Shown piece after piece: positions 55,679 to 64,000 of a stretch of 64,000 bases of DNA. The notes under the pieces were generated by a model. That model was not told the DNA's origin. It saw only the letters and a list, made by a program, of their open reading frames with translations, and did not search any database. The position numbers were made by a program, and so were the translations under genes. This DNA is from Winogradskyella thalassocola. Its GTDB lineage: Bacteria > Bacteroidota > Bacteroidia > Flavobacteriales > Flavobacteriaceae. Numbering within the stretch: position 1 is the stretch's first letter; each line of letters starts with the position of its first letter. The stretch covers positions 157,043-221,042 of the forward strand of contig NZ_FNCZ01000007.1 in the NCBI RefSeq assembly GCF_900099995.1. Direction: 5' to 3'.

Positions 55679-56503
55679 TTAGCTCAGTTTTGTTTTGGGT
55701 TTATAGATAAACATAAAGTAAAGACCTATAATAATAAAAGGAATACTTAACCACTGTCCCGTATTTAAAACCCAATCAGCGCGTTCAATATTTTGAGCTT
55801 CTTTAACAAACTCTACAAAGAATCTTACAGACCAAAGTAATACTAAAAATAGACCGAATAAGAAACCTTGTTGTTCAGATTTATTTGTTTTCCAATAGAA
55901 GTAAAAGAGAATTAAAAAGACAAAGACATAAGAAAACGCTTCGTATAATTGTGCAGGATGTCTTGGAGCGGTTTCGCCCAATTGTTTAAACACAACACCA
56001 AAATCACTACCTGTATATTTTCCAATGATTTCTGAATTGATAAAGTTTCCGATCCTAACAAATACAGCACCTAAAGCTACAGGAATCACCACACGATCTA
56101 AAATCCAAAGGACCGTTTTGTGTAGTACTTTTTTATTGTAGATATACATTGAAATGATCATGGCAATAGCAGCACCATGACTTGCTAAGCCTTGAAAGCC
56201 TGTAAATTCAAAACCTCCTTTAAATTTAAAAGGCAAAAAGATGCTGAAAAAATCTTCCGAAATCAATTCTGGTTGATAAAAAATAACATGGCCCAATCTT
56301 GCGCCAAGCATAATACCTAAAACAGAATAAATAAATAAAGAATCTAATGATTCATCAGATAATCCCTCATTTTTGTAAATACGCTTGGTGATGTAAAAGC
56401 CTAAAATAAAGGCAACAATCCACATTAAGCTGTAAAAATGAAGTTTAAATAATCCTAAATCGATAAACTTAATAGGATCCCAATCAATCTGTAATAAAAA
56501 CAT
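55679..56503 (-). CDS. lgt: prolipoprotein diacylglyceryl transferase
   Basis: Transfers diacylglycerol from phosphatidylglycerol to the lipobox cysteine, the first step of lipoprotein maturation, in the inner membrane. 274 residues, seven hydrophobic segments. Motifs: GARLGHVIFYQPE, SHGAAIAMI with the essential His, and the family signature VRIGNFINSEIIGKYT. YEAFSYVFVF and SVRFFVEFVKE end the conserved part. It is fitting in a window with many lipoproteins. It heads the lgt-DUF192-hydrolase transcript. Confidence 0.97.
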   Translation of the reverse strand: MFLLQIDWDPIKFIDLGLFKLHFYSLMWIVAFILGFYITKRIYKNEGLSDESLDSLFIYSVLGIMLGARLGHVIFYQPELISEDFFSIFLPFKFKGGFEFTGFQGLASHGAAIAMIISMYIYNKKVLHKTVLWILDRVVIPVALGAVFVRIGNFINSEIIGKYTGSDFGVVFKQLGETAPRHPAQLYEAFSYVFVFLILFYFYWKTNKSEQQGFLFGLFLVLLWSVRFFVEFVKEAQNIERADWVLNTGQWLSIPFIIIGLYFMFIYKPKTKLS

Positions 56504-56579
56504 AGTTATTCTCTTTATGCTGTAAATATAATATTTTGATAGCGATTGAAAATGAGATTAACGTAATATTAATTCTCTT

Positions 56580-56620
56580 TAGGAGGAACCGGGTCAAAAC
56601 CACTACCTCCCTAGGGCGAC
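56580..56620 (-). pseudogene. relic of a yidD 3' end
   Basis: Read leftward, this piece encodes [13 protein letters not shown] followed by a TAA stop, almost the same as the yidD ending [14 protein letters not shown]. The codon matching the preceding tryptophan is TAG, and the rest of the gene is absent. It lies about 70 bases beyond the stop of the intact yidD gene. Confidence 0.8.
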
Positions 56621-56631
56621 GGAACGTAAAG

Positions 56632-56652
56632 AAAATGTACGGAGTACATTTT
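56632..56652. repeat. perfect 9-bp inverted repeat between the yidD relic and yidD
   Basis: AAAATGTAC, spacer GGA, GTACATTTT, within the 70-base insert that separates the relic from the intact gene. It could form a hairpin. It is not followed by a long T run, so it may be a repeat element rather than a terminator. Confidence 0.7.
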
Positions 56653-56687
56653 TGGAGAATGGGCGAGCTGGTTCGTTGGCAAAATTT

Positions 56688-56924
56688 TTAGTTGTCATCC
56701 TTTTTAGGAACAGGGTCGAAACCACTACCTCCCCAGGGATGACAGCTAAAAATCCGCTTCACAGCTAACCAGCCTCCTTTAAAAAAACCATGAACTTCTA
56801 AAGCTTCTTTAGCATAATGTGAACAGGTGGGTTGGTACCTGCAAGTTGCAGGTGTCATTGGAGAAATAAACGTTTGATAGATTTTAATCAGTAATAAAAA
56901 CGGATATGTTAAGAGTTTCTTCAC
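56688..56924 (-). CDS. yidD: membrane protein insertion efficiency factor YidD
   Basis: A 78-residue protein with an N-terminal amphipathic or hydrophobic helix and the family motif [20 protein letters not shown], followed by [20 protein letters not shown]. YidD helps YidC insert inner membrane proteins. It starts 2 bases after the cysS stop, so it is co-transcribed with cysS. A relic of its 3' end lies just downstream. Confidence 0.94.
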   Translation of the reverse strand: MKKLLTYPFLLLIKIYQTFISPMTPATCRYQPTCSHYAKEALEVHGFFKGGWLAVKRIFSCHPWGGSGFDPVPKKDDN

Positions 56925-56926
56925 GA

Positions 56927-58408
56927 TTAGTTTGTCGTAAACGTAGTACCTTCTCTACTGTCATTTAGTTGAATTCCAGCTTCAGCCAATTCATCCCTAA
57001 TTTTATCAGACAATGCAAAATCTTTATTTAATCGGGCTTCCTTTCTAAGATTGATTAAGATTTCAACAGCGCCAGTTAGTTTATTACCTCCAGTACTTTC
57101 TTTTGAAATATTTACCAAACCAAGAACATCAAAGACAAAAGTTTCAATCGTTTCTTTTAAAAGTGCTAAATCTTCAGGTGTAACAGTAGCACTTCCATCC
57201 TTTATTTGGTTGATGAATTTTACAGCTTCAAAAAGCGACGCAATTAAAATTGGAGTATTAAAATCATCATTCATCGCATCGTAGCATTTCTGCTTCCAAT
57301 CTGTAATGATGAATGACGATGAAGAACTTGTCTTTAAATTATCAATTATACCAATAGCATCCATAAGTCTATGGAATCCCTTTTCGGCAGCTGATAAGCC
57401 GTCATCAGTTAAATCTAAAACACTTCGATAAGAGGCTTGCATCATAAAAAAGCGAATGACACTTGGGTTATAGGCTTTAGACATAATATCGTTGTCGCCA
57501 GAAAGTAATTCTGCCGGGTTGATATAATTCCCTGTGGATTTACTCATACGAGCACCATTAAGCTCTAACATATTGGCATGCATCCAATACTTTACAGGAG
57601 CCTGACCTTTTGAAGCTTGGTTTTGTGCAATTTCACATTCGTGATGTGGGAATTTTAAATCCATTCCACCGCCATGAATATCAAAATAATCACCCAGATA
57701 TTTAGTACTCATTGCAGTACATTCTAAATGCCATCCGGGGAAACCATCACTCCAAGGAGAAGGCCAACGCATAATATGAGTGGGTTCAGCTTTCTTCCAA
57801 AGGGCAAAATCCTGAGGATTTTTCTTATCGCTTTGTCCGTCTAGTGCACGTGTGTTATGAATTAAATCTTCAAGCTTACGTTTGCTTAAAATACCGTATT
57901 CGTTAGATTCATTGTATTTATGAACATCAAAATAAACAGAGCCATTTACAGTATATGCAAAGCCATTATCTATTATAGATTGAATTAATTCAATTTGTTC
58001 TATAATATGACCTGTTGCGGTAGGCTCGATACTTGGTGGTAAAAAATTAAAAGTGTTGAGTACATTATGGAAATCAACGGTATAACGCTGAACAATTTCC
58101 ATAGGTTCAATAGCTTCTAGTCGTGCTTTTTTTGTGATTTTATCTTCTCCAACATCAGCATCATTTTCTAAATGTCCAGCATCTGTAATGTTTCTCACAT
58201 ACCGCACTTTATAACCTAAGTGTTTCAGGTAACGAAAAATCATATCAAAAGACATAAACGTTCTCACATTACCTAAATGTACATTGCTGTAAACTGTAGG
58301 TCCACAAACATACATTCCAACATAGCCATCAGTTATGGGTTGAAAAATTTCCTTTTCACCAGTAAGTGTATTGTATAATTTTATGTGCTGTGTATTGTAT
58401 AATGACAT
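56927..58408 (-). CDS. cysS: cysteinyl-tRNA synthetase
   Basis: Charges tRNA-Cys. Class I synthetase of 493 residues, a usual size. Motifs: [16 protein letters not shown] near residue 34 with the HIGH-like HLGN and zinc Cys, [11 protein letters not shown] and PHHECEIAQ with the other zinc ligands, and [11 protein letters not shown] (KMSKS loop). The C-terminal DALR-like helical region ends with [10 protein letters not shown]. It is followed closely by yidD. Confidence 0.97.
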   Translation of the reverse strand: MSLYNTQHIKLYNTLTGEKEIFQPITDGYVGMYVCGPTVYSNVHLGNVRTFMSFDMIFRYLKHLGYKVRYVRNITDAGHLENDADVGEDKITKKARLEAIEPMEIVQRYTVDFHNVLNTFNFLPPSIEPTATGHIIEQIELIQSIIDNGFAYTVNGSVYFDVHKYNESNEYGILSKRKLEDLIHNTRALDGQSDKKNPQDFALWKKAEPTHIMRWPSPWSDGFPGWHLECTAMSTKYLGDYFDIHGGGMDLKFPHHECEIAQNQASKGQAPVKYWMHANMLELNGARMSKSTGNYINPAELLSGDNDIMSKAYNPSVIRFFMMQASYRSVLDLTDDGLSAAEKGFHRLMDAIGIIDNLKTSSSSSFIITDWKQKCYDAMNDDFNTPILIASLFEAVKFINQIKDGSATVTPEDLALLKETIETFVFDVLGLVNISKESTGGNKLTGAVEILINLRKEARLNKDFALSDKIRDELAEAGIQLNDSREGTTFTTN

Positions 58409-58466
58409 GATGCGATTTTTGAAAAATGAATCAATATAAGGTGTCGTATAATTTAGTGAATACGAC

Positions 58467-59144
58467 TTAAAATTGTGTATCTAGTTTTATGTAGTCCAAA
58501 AGTTCTCTTCGTGTTTCGTTTTCTTTGAATTTTCCACCGAATTCAGAAGTAACTGTACTGCTTTCGATATCTCTAATTCCACGAGAGTTTACACACAAAT
58601 GTTTTGCGTCTATGACACAAGCAACATCTTCAGTATTTAAAACTGCTTGAAGTTCTTTTACAATTTGAATTGTTAAACGTTCTTGTACTTGTGGTCGTTT
58701 CGCATAATAATCGACGATTCTATTCATTTTAGAGAGACCAACTACCGTTCCGTTAGAAATATAAGCAATATGTGCTCTTCCTACAATAGGTAATAAGTGG
58801 TGCTCGCATGTAGAATAAACCGTAATGTTCTTTTCCACTAGCATTTCTCCATACTTGTATTTGTTGTCAAAAGTAGAAGCGCTTGGTTTTTTATCAGGGT
58901 CTAAACCTCCAAAAATCTCATTAACAAACATTTTTGCAACGCGGTTAGGAGTGCCTTTTAGGCTGTCGTCATTTAGGTCTAAACCTAAGGTTTCCAGAAT
59001 GTGTTTTACATCATCTTTAATGATATTTATTTTTTCGTTGCTAGATAATTTGAAAGCATCAGCTCTCAAAGGAGTTTCACTAGATGAGCTTATGTGGTCT
59101 TCACCAAGAGCATCAATATCATTAAAATCACTTTCAATTTTCAT
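58467..59144 (-). CDS. folE: GTP cyclohydrolase I
   Basis: Converts GTP to 7,8-dihydroneopterin triphosphate, for folate and also for queuosine precursors (queE is at 33076). 225 residues. Motifs: [18 protein letters not shown] with the zinc Cys and substrate His, [12 protein letters not shown], and [12 protein letters not shown] with the second Cys. The first ~35 residues are an extra, poorly conserved extension. Its promoter motif lies at 59183-59190. It is separated from cysS by 58 bases. Confidence 0.96.
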   Translation of the reverse strand: MKIESDFNDIDALGEDHISSSSETPLRADAFKLSSNEKINIIKDDVKHILETLGLDLNDDSLKGTPNRVAKMFVNEIFGGLDPDKKPSASTFDNKYKYGEMLVEKNITVYSTCEHHLLPIVGRAHIAYISNGTVVGLSKMNRIVDYYAKRPQVQERLTIQIVKELQAVLNTEDVACVIDAKHLCVNSRGIRDIESSTVTSEFGGKFKENETRRELLDYIKLDTQF

Positions 59145-59182
59145 TATAAAATAATTTGTTATCAGTTTTTAAAAACAAGATG

Positions 59183-59190
59183 CAAAGATA
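59183..59190 (-). promoter_or_regulatory. -7 element (TATCTTTG) of the folE promoter
   Basis: The minus strand TATCTTTG fits the consensus 38 bases before the folE ATG. A TTG lies at 59208-59210 with a 17-base spacer, somewhat short for the -33 box. Confidence 0.5.
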
Positions 59191-59340
59191 AACAATAAAA
59201 ATAGTTTCAATAAGGTAGGGGTTTTATAATTATGGCTGTTATATAAGTAAAACCGTTAAAACACCATTATCCTTGATGAATTAACAATTGGTTTGCTAAA
59301 ATTTTCTTAATTTTCGAAATTCTAATATTCTGAATTACCT

Positions 59341-59796
59341 ATGAAAAAACTACTATTTATTTTGTCATTGATACTTATGCCTTTATGTGTATTTAGTCAA
59401 GAATCGAACCATAAAAATCCTTTGCCATTGGCAAAATATAACGATAACGTTAAGTTACCATTAACGGCTATAGAGCGTGCTCAGATTATTGAGGTTTATG
59501 GAGAATCTGCAGATAAACTTGTTTTTAGCAATCCGCATCGACTTAAAAGTATTAAACATATTCTTAGAAATAGGGTAGTGATTAAGTTGATTACTGACGA
59601 AGGTCAAAAGAAACCATGTCCTCTATTATCTGATGTTACTAATTCTGATGATTTAGACTCTAAAGTAATTGAAACATTTAATCCTGATAATTTTAATCCG
59701 TTGAAATATAATTTTGATTTTTATTCAAGATCTGCAGGTATGTATCAAGTAGATAATACTAATTACTATATAATCATTAAGTCTCAATATCAATAA
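59341..59796 (+). CDS. exported hypothetical protein
   Basis: A 151-residue protein with a signal peptide (cleavage near LCVFSQ). The mature part has KYNDNVKLPLTAIERAQIIE and a final IIIKSQYQ, with no motif I recognise. It is divergent from folE and 98 bases upstream of the giant T9SS-type gene on the same strand. Proteins of this kind are common, uncharacterised and often near gliding-related genes in flavobacteria, but no such link is shown here. Confidence 0.65.
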   Translation: MKKLLFILSLILMPLCVFSQESNHKNPLPLAKYNDNVKLPLTAIERAQIIEVYGESADKLVFSNPHRLKSIKHILRNRVVIKLITDEGQKKPCPLLSDVTNSDDLDSKVIETFNPDNFNPLKYNFDFYSRSAGMYQVDNTNYYIIIKSQYQ

Positions 59797-59894
59797 AAGT
59801 ATACGCTTAAAACAATCGTATTACAACTATATTATTGGGATGAATTATGAAATGAGAATAGCATACGTCCCTTAAAAACAATAAAATTAATCCC

Positions 59895-62800
59895 ATGAAA
59901 TATTTAATTACTATAATCCCTCTATTATTTTCATCGTTTTTATTAGCTCAAGATGTTAATATGCAAACCGCAACAGTAAATCAATGTGGTGGTATATTTT
60001 ATGATTCTGGTGGAGAATTTGGTAACTATGACAATGACGAAGATTTTGTATTAACGATTTGTCCTGAAACTGCAGGTCAAAAAATACAAATAGATTTTAT
60101 AGCATTTGCAACGCAATTAGGAGCAACTCCAGATACAATGGATATTTTTAATGGTGATAGTGTTGCTGCACCTCCTTTTGGTTCTTTTTCTGGAACTGCA
60201 GGTCCTGGTTTAGTTCAAGCTACTGAAGATAATGCTTCAGGCTGTATTACAATTCAGTTTGTTTCTAATGATGCAGGAAATACTGATGGTTGGGTCGCAA
60301 ATATATCGTGTTTAACACCTTGTCAAACCATTAATTCTCAATTGGATTCAGCGAGTCCAACACCAAATGCAGATAACTATATTAGGGTTTGTCCAAATGA
60401 AGAGATTACACTGACTGGTAGTGGTGATTTTTCTATAGATGGAACTGGAGCGACCTATGAATGGGATTTAGGTGATGGTAATACGGTTGCTGGTCAAACT
60501 GCAACATTTTCATATCCAGATCCTGGTGTTTATATCGTGAATTTAAATATCCGTGATGCTAACATGTCAATTGATCCTTTAGGATGTAAGAACAATAATT
60601 TAATTAACCAAGTAATACAAGTTGCTACCGAACCAGATTTTACGGGTACAGAAGCAGCTGATACAATACTTTGTTTTGGAGAAAGTACAGATATAACTGG
60701 TGTCGTACAAGCAGTGGAATATATTAATGATTGTACTCCTCCTGTGAGTGGTGTAACGTTTTTACCAGATGGAAATGGAGTTACCTATGAGACATCTATC
60801 ACTGTAGATTGTTATGATTCAGATCAAACTATAACTGATGTTAGTCAATTAGTTAGTATTTGTTTAACCATGGAGCATTCTTATTTAGGGGATTTAGAAA
60901 TACAGATTATTTCGCCTAATGGACAAGTTGTAACTCTTAAAGATTATCCAGGAGGAGGGGCTGCTAATTTAGGTGTGCCTTGGGCTACAGGTTCCGTTGA
61001 TGGAGGTGGAGGTAGTTCAAATACAATACCAGGAAGAGGAAGTCAATATTGCTTTGTGCCTGATGGTGGTTTTCCAACTTTAGTTGGCGGTATACAGACA
61101 GGTGGTGTATTTTTAAATGGAGATGGCCCTGCAACTTATACCGATTCATTTGTGCCTGCTGGGAGTTATAGTTCTCAGGAATCTTTAAATGGACTTATTG
61201 GCTCTCCTTTAAATGGAGATTGGACGATTAGAGTTGTTGATAACCTTGGTCTAGATAATGGTCACGTTTTTTCTTGGGGTATTGAGTTTGATCCTAACCT
61301 TCAACCGCCAGAGCTTTCATTTACACCTATAATTACTTCTGCGGATTGGGATGCAGATCCTACGATCACAAATACAGCAGGAAACGTTATTACAGTTCAG
61401 CCTCCGACTGCAGGGATATTTTGTTATACATATAAAGTTACAGATGATTTTGGATGTGAATATACAGAAGAAGTTTGTATCGATGTATTGCCTGAGTTTA
61501 TTACTGAGAATCCAAATAATTTATATGTTTGTGATACTGGTATTCCTCCTTATATTTTTAATTTAGAATCTAATACAGCTGTAGTTCTTGCGAGTGCTAC
61601 AAATGCTTCCGATATAGTAGTTACATATCATAACTCACTTATTGATGCAGAAGGAGATTTGTCAGCGATAGCAGACTCAGGAAATTATACTGGTACCGAT
61701 GGTGAAACGATATTTGTTAGAATAGAATATTTAGATTCTGGATGTTATGAAGTATTTCCTTTTACTTTAAATGTATCAGGTCAACCCACTATCAACCCAG
61801 TTTCAGATTTAGAGTTATGTGATGATGAGAGCAATGATGGTTTTGCGACTTTCGATTTAAGCTCACAAACCTTAGCGATTTTAGGAACACAATCGGCCAC
61901 AGATTTCACGGTCACTTACCATTTAAGTTTCGAAGATGCCGATTTAGGAGAAAATGCCTTACCTTCAGATTTTACCAACACAGAAAATACACAGCCAATC
62001 TTCGTAAGAGTAGCGAGTTCAGGAGATTCTAGTTGTTATAATGCCTCAGCGACGCCACTTTTCAATTTGGTGGTTAATACCAGAGCTTTAGCAACAGCAC
62101 CAGAGGATATGGAAGTCTGTGATGATGTGACTAACGACGGCTTTGCGACCTTCGATTTAAGCAGTCAAGACGCTATTATTCTAGGAGGACAAGACGCTAC
62201 GGTTTATGATGTATCGTTTCATACGAGCCAAGATAATGCAAACACTAATACTGGAGCTTTACCAACCAGTTACACTAATAACACCGCAAATTTAGAGACA
62301 ATCTATGTTAGAGTAGAAGACCCTTTATATCCAGATTGTTATAGCACCACAAGTTTTGATTTAATTGTAAATGCATTGCCAGCGGTCACAGCGGTAACGC
62401 CCTTACAAGTTTGTGATGACGATGAAGATGGATTTGTAGGCTTTCCATTAAGCACAAAAGTGGCTGATTTATTAAATGGACAAACCGGAGTAGAGGTTTC
62501 TTTTCATGAAAACCTAGTCGGAGCAGAAACGGATAGTGCAGAAGTATTTGATGGTTATATCAATACCACGATGACCAACCAAATTATATTTGTACGCTTA
62601 GAAAATACAACAACAAACTGTTACAATATTATGAGCCTTGCGCTCGAGGTTTTAGAAAACCCAATAGCGAACACAACCACACCATTAGAAGTTTGTGATG
62701 ATAATGCCGATGGCATAGCTGTATTTGATTTGAGTATAAAAGATACAGAAATTGTAGGAGCACAAGCAGGCATGACAGTTCGCTATTATGCCAATCAAGC

Positions 62801-64000
62801 CGATGCAGAAGCAGGAGGGAGTCCATTACCAACCACGTACACAAACACCCAAGCAGGATCCCAAGAGATTATAGCACGTATCGAAAATGGAACAACAGGC
62901 TGTTATGATACCACGCCACTTCTACTGATTGTAAATCCAAAGCCAACAATTATAGCAGTAACGAACTATGAATTGTGTGATGAGACGACACCAGGAGACG
63001 ACGAAGAAGCCTTTGATTTAACAACAAAGACTGCAGAGATTTTAAATGGTCAGGTAAATATCACGGTAAGTTATTATGCTAATGCAGCAGATGCAAGTAC
63101 CGGAACCAACCCAATAATAGGAGGTTATACCAATACGAGCAACCCGCAATCAATAATAGCCGTACTGACTAATACACTAACAGGATGTACTTCAGACCTT
63201 ACATTTGATTTAGTTGTAAACCCATTACCAGCTTTGGTTGTACCAACAGCTTTAGAGGTTTGTGATGATGGTACACCAGATGGTCTAACAGAAATGGATT
63301 TAAGTCTAAAGAACACAGAAATCACAGGAAACAATCCAGCCTATTCTGTAAGTTACTATGAGACTTTGGCAGACGCAGAAACAGAAATGAATCCATTACC
63401 AACCTTATATACCAATACCAGTAATGGACAAATCATTTTTGTACGTGTAGAAAATATCAACACAGGCTGTTATGATACTACTAATTTAGAATTAATAGTA
63501 CAACAAGCACCAATAGCCTTTACACCACAACCACTGAGATATTGTGATCCAGACAATGATGGTTTTGGAGTCTTCACGCTTACCGATGTCGATAATGAGA
63601 TCACGGGAGGAGCATCAGGACTAGAAGTGACCTATCATGAGACAGAAACTAATGCAGAAAATGGAGTTAATGCTATAGACACCACAGTGAACTATAACAA
63701 CATAGTACAAGGTGAACAAATCTTATATGCCCGAATAGAAAGTCCAACGATAGCGACAGACTGTGCGACTATTGTCGTGTTAAAGTTAATCGTAGAGCCA
63801 ACACCACAGTTACTAGAACCAACAGCACTAGAGGAATGTGATGATATCTCAGCAGATGGATTTGCTACTTTTGATTTAACAACCAAAGCCGCAGAATTAC
63901 TAAACGGTCAAGATCCGTTACAGTACATCGTTAGCTACTACGAGAGTGAAGCGAATGCAGAAGCAGACAACAACCCTATAGCTAATCCACTAGCTTACAC
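59895..64000 (+). CDS. giant secreted repeat protein with CUB-like, PKD and P domains (3' end beyond window)
   Basis: An open frame from the ATG at 59895 (signal peptide MKYLITIIPLLFSSFLLAQ) to the window end, 1368 codons without stop. The first ~470 residues mirror the protein at 52119: CUB-like (GGIFYDSGGEFGNYDNDED), PKD (YEWDLGDGNTVAGQTATF) and P domain (MEHSYLGDLEIQIISPNGQ, DSFVPAGSYSSQESLNGLIG). From about residue 540 it becomes an array of repeats of 94-100 residues. Eight are clear, and a diverged one precedes them. Each repeat has LEVCDDxxxDGxAxFDL, xVSYYExxxDAExxxNPLP, TNTxNxQxIFVRVE and TxCYDT. A T9SS sorting domain is expected beyond the window. Role inferred: surface adhesin. Confidence 0.85.
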   Translation, partial: MKYLITIIPLLFSSFLLAQDVNMQTATVNQCGGIFYDSGGEFGNYDNDEDFVLTICPETAGQKIQIDFIAFATQLGATPDTMDIFNGDSVAAPPFGSFSGTAGPGLVQATEDNASGCITIQFVSNDAGNTDGWVANISCLTPCQTINSQLDSASPTPNADNYIRVCPNEEITLTGSGDFSIDGTGATYEWDLGDGNTVAGQTATFSYPDPGVYIVNLNIRDANMSIDPLGCKNNNLINQVIQVATEPDFTGTEAADTILCFGESTDITGVVQAVEYINDCTPPVSGVTFLPDGNGVTYETSITVDCYDSDQTITDVSQLVSICLTMEHSYLGDLEIQIISPNGQVVTLKDYPGGGAANLGVPWATGSVDGGGGSSNTIPGRGSQYCFVPDGGFPTLVGGIQTGGVFLNGDGPATYTDSFVPAGSYSSQESLNGLIGSPLNGDWTIRVVDNLGLDNGHVFSWGIEFDPNLQPPELSFTPIITSADWDADPTITNTAGNVITVQPPTAGIFCYTYKVTDDFGCEYTEEVCIDVLPEFITENPNNLYVCDTGIPPYIFNLESNTAVVLASATNASDIVVTYHNSLIDAEGDLSAIADSGNYTGTDGETIFVRIEYLDSGCYEVFPFTLNVSGQPTINPVSDLELCDDESNDGFATFDLSSQTLAILGTQSATDFTVTYHLSFEDADLGENALPSDFTNTENTQPIFVRVASSGDSSCYNASATPLFNLVVNTRALATAPEDMEVCDDVTNDGFATFDLSSQDAIILGGQDATVYDVSFHTSQDNANTNTGALPTSYTNNTANLETIYVRVEDPLYPDCYSTTSFDLIVNALPAVTAVTPLQVCDDDEDGFVGFPLSTKVADLLNGQTGVEVSFHENLVGAETDSAEVFDGYINTTMTNQIIFVRLENTTTNCYNIMSLALEVLENPIANTTTPLEVCDDNADGIAVFDLSIKDTEIVGAQAGMTVRYYANQADAEAGGSPLPTTYTNTQAGSQEIIARIENGTTGCYDTTPLLLIVNPKPTIIAVTNYELCDETTPGDDEEAFDLTTKTAEILNGQVNITVSYYANAADASTGTNPIIGGYTNTSNPQSIIAVLTNTLTGCTSDLTFDLVVNPLPALVVPTALEVCDDGTPDGLTEMDLSLKNTEITGNNPAYSVSYYETLADAETEMNPLPTLYTNTSNGQIIFVRVENINTGCYDTTNLELIVQQAPIAFTPQPLRYCDPDNDGFGVFTLTDVDNEITGGASGLEVTYHETETNAENGVNAIDTTVNYNNIVQGEQILYARIESPTIATDCATIVVLKLIVEPTPQLLEPTALEECDDISADGFATFDLTTKAAELLNGQDPLQYIVSYYESEANAEADNNPIANPLAY
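61806..64000 (+). repeat. tandem array of ~94-100-residue repeats in the giant secreted protein
   Basis: The Cys codon of the LEVCDD motif occurs at 61818, 62118, 62412, 62694, 62976, 63261, 63543 and 63837, giving spacings of 282-300 bases. A weaker copy (LYVCDTGIPPYIFNL) precedes them near 61530. Each unit keeps two cysteines about 70 residues apart, the second in a TxCYxT phrase. Confidence 0.85.

Overview
The window reads as a chromosomal segment of a marine-type member of the Flavobacteriaceae (Bacteroidota). Grounds seen in the sequence: low GC with A/T-ending codons, the Bacteroidota -7 promoter motif TAnnTTTG before several genes, a fused SecD-SecF protein, type IX secretion (T9SS) C-terminal sorting signals, many SPII lipoproteins, an ECF sigma/FecR/STN-TonB receptor trio, CtlX, DUF2911, DUF4412 and DUF853 proteins. 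Genus cannot be fixed from this alone. No rRNA, tRNA, CRISPR array, IS element or prophage was found.

Layout. 1-2.4 kb: pyrE, a Nudix hydrolase and a bile-acid/sodium-symporter-type transporter. 2.4-7.5 kb: the most unusual accessory block. It holds a leftward operon of a RimK-like ATP-grasp ligase, a GCS2-type carboxylate-amine ligase and an N-formylglutamate-amidohydrolase-like enzyme, a layout that suggests synthesis and trimming of a small amide-linked metabolite. Next to it are a relic of a second amidohydrolase gene, a frameshifted exported-protein gene and a lipoprotein made of five 30-residue repeats. 7.6-17 kb: M14 peptidase, CtlX, CpeT-like lipoprotein, TPR histidine kinase, GH53 endo-galactanase and argS. 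17-25 kb: a carboxypeptidase-regulatory-domain protein, then a leftward sigma/FecR/TonB-receptor unit divergent from a large modular lipoprotein. 25-33.7 kb: ffh, folD, a membrane protein, a six-gene leftward string (DUF853 HerA-like ATPase, lipoprotein, cupin, alpha/beta hydrolase, pseudouridine synthase, VOC protein) and queE. 33.8-42.7 kb: two DUF2911 paralogues, asnB, an XRE regulator, a CPBP protease, a Crp/Fnr regulator, a receiver-like small protein, a pirin-GNAT-pirin cluster and a TMEM175-type channel. 43-52 kb: gyrB, mdh, a DUF4412 protein, an orphan SecD-like periplasmic protein and secDF. 52-64 kb: two paralogous secreted proteins (CUB-like, PKD and P domains), the second a giant repeat protein running off the window, on either side of a leftward housekeeping set (alpha/beta hydrolase, DUF192, lgt, yidD, cysS, folE).

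Structural themes worth a second look are 3'-end gene relics beside intact genes (an amidohydrolase tail at 2.4 kb, a yidD tail at 56.6 kb), short tandem repeats that start exactly at stop codons (21.7 kb, 33.8 kb), CAGT/ACTG-rich spacers around ffh and queE, a terminator-like hairpin just after the apparent gyrB promoter, near-identical terminators on both sides of a T9SS gene, and a codon-usage switch inside the giant repeat protein. All functions are read from motifs and remembered family features; no database search was run.
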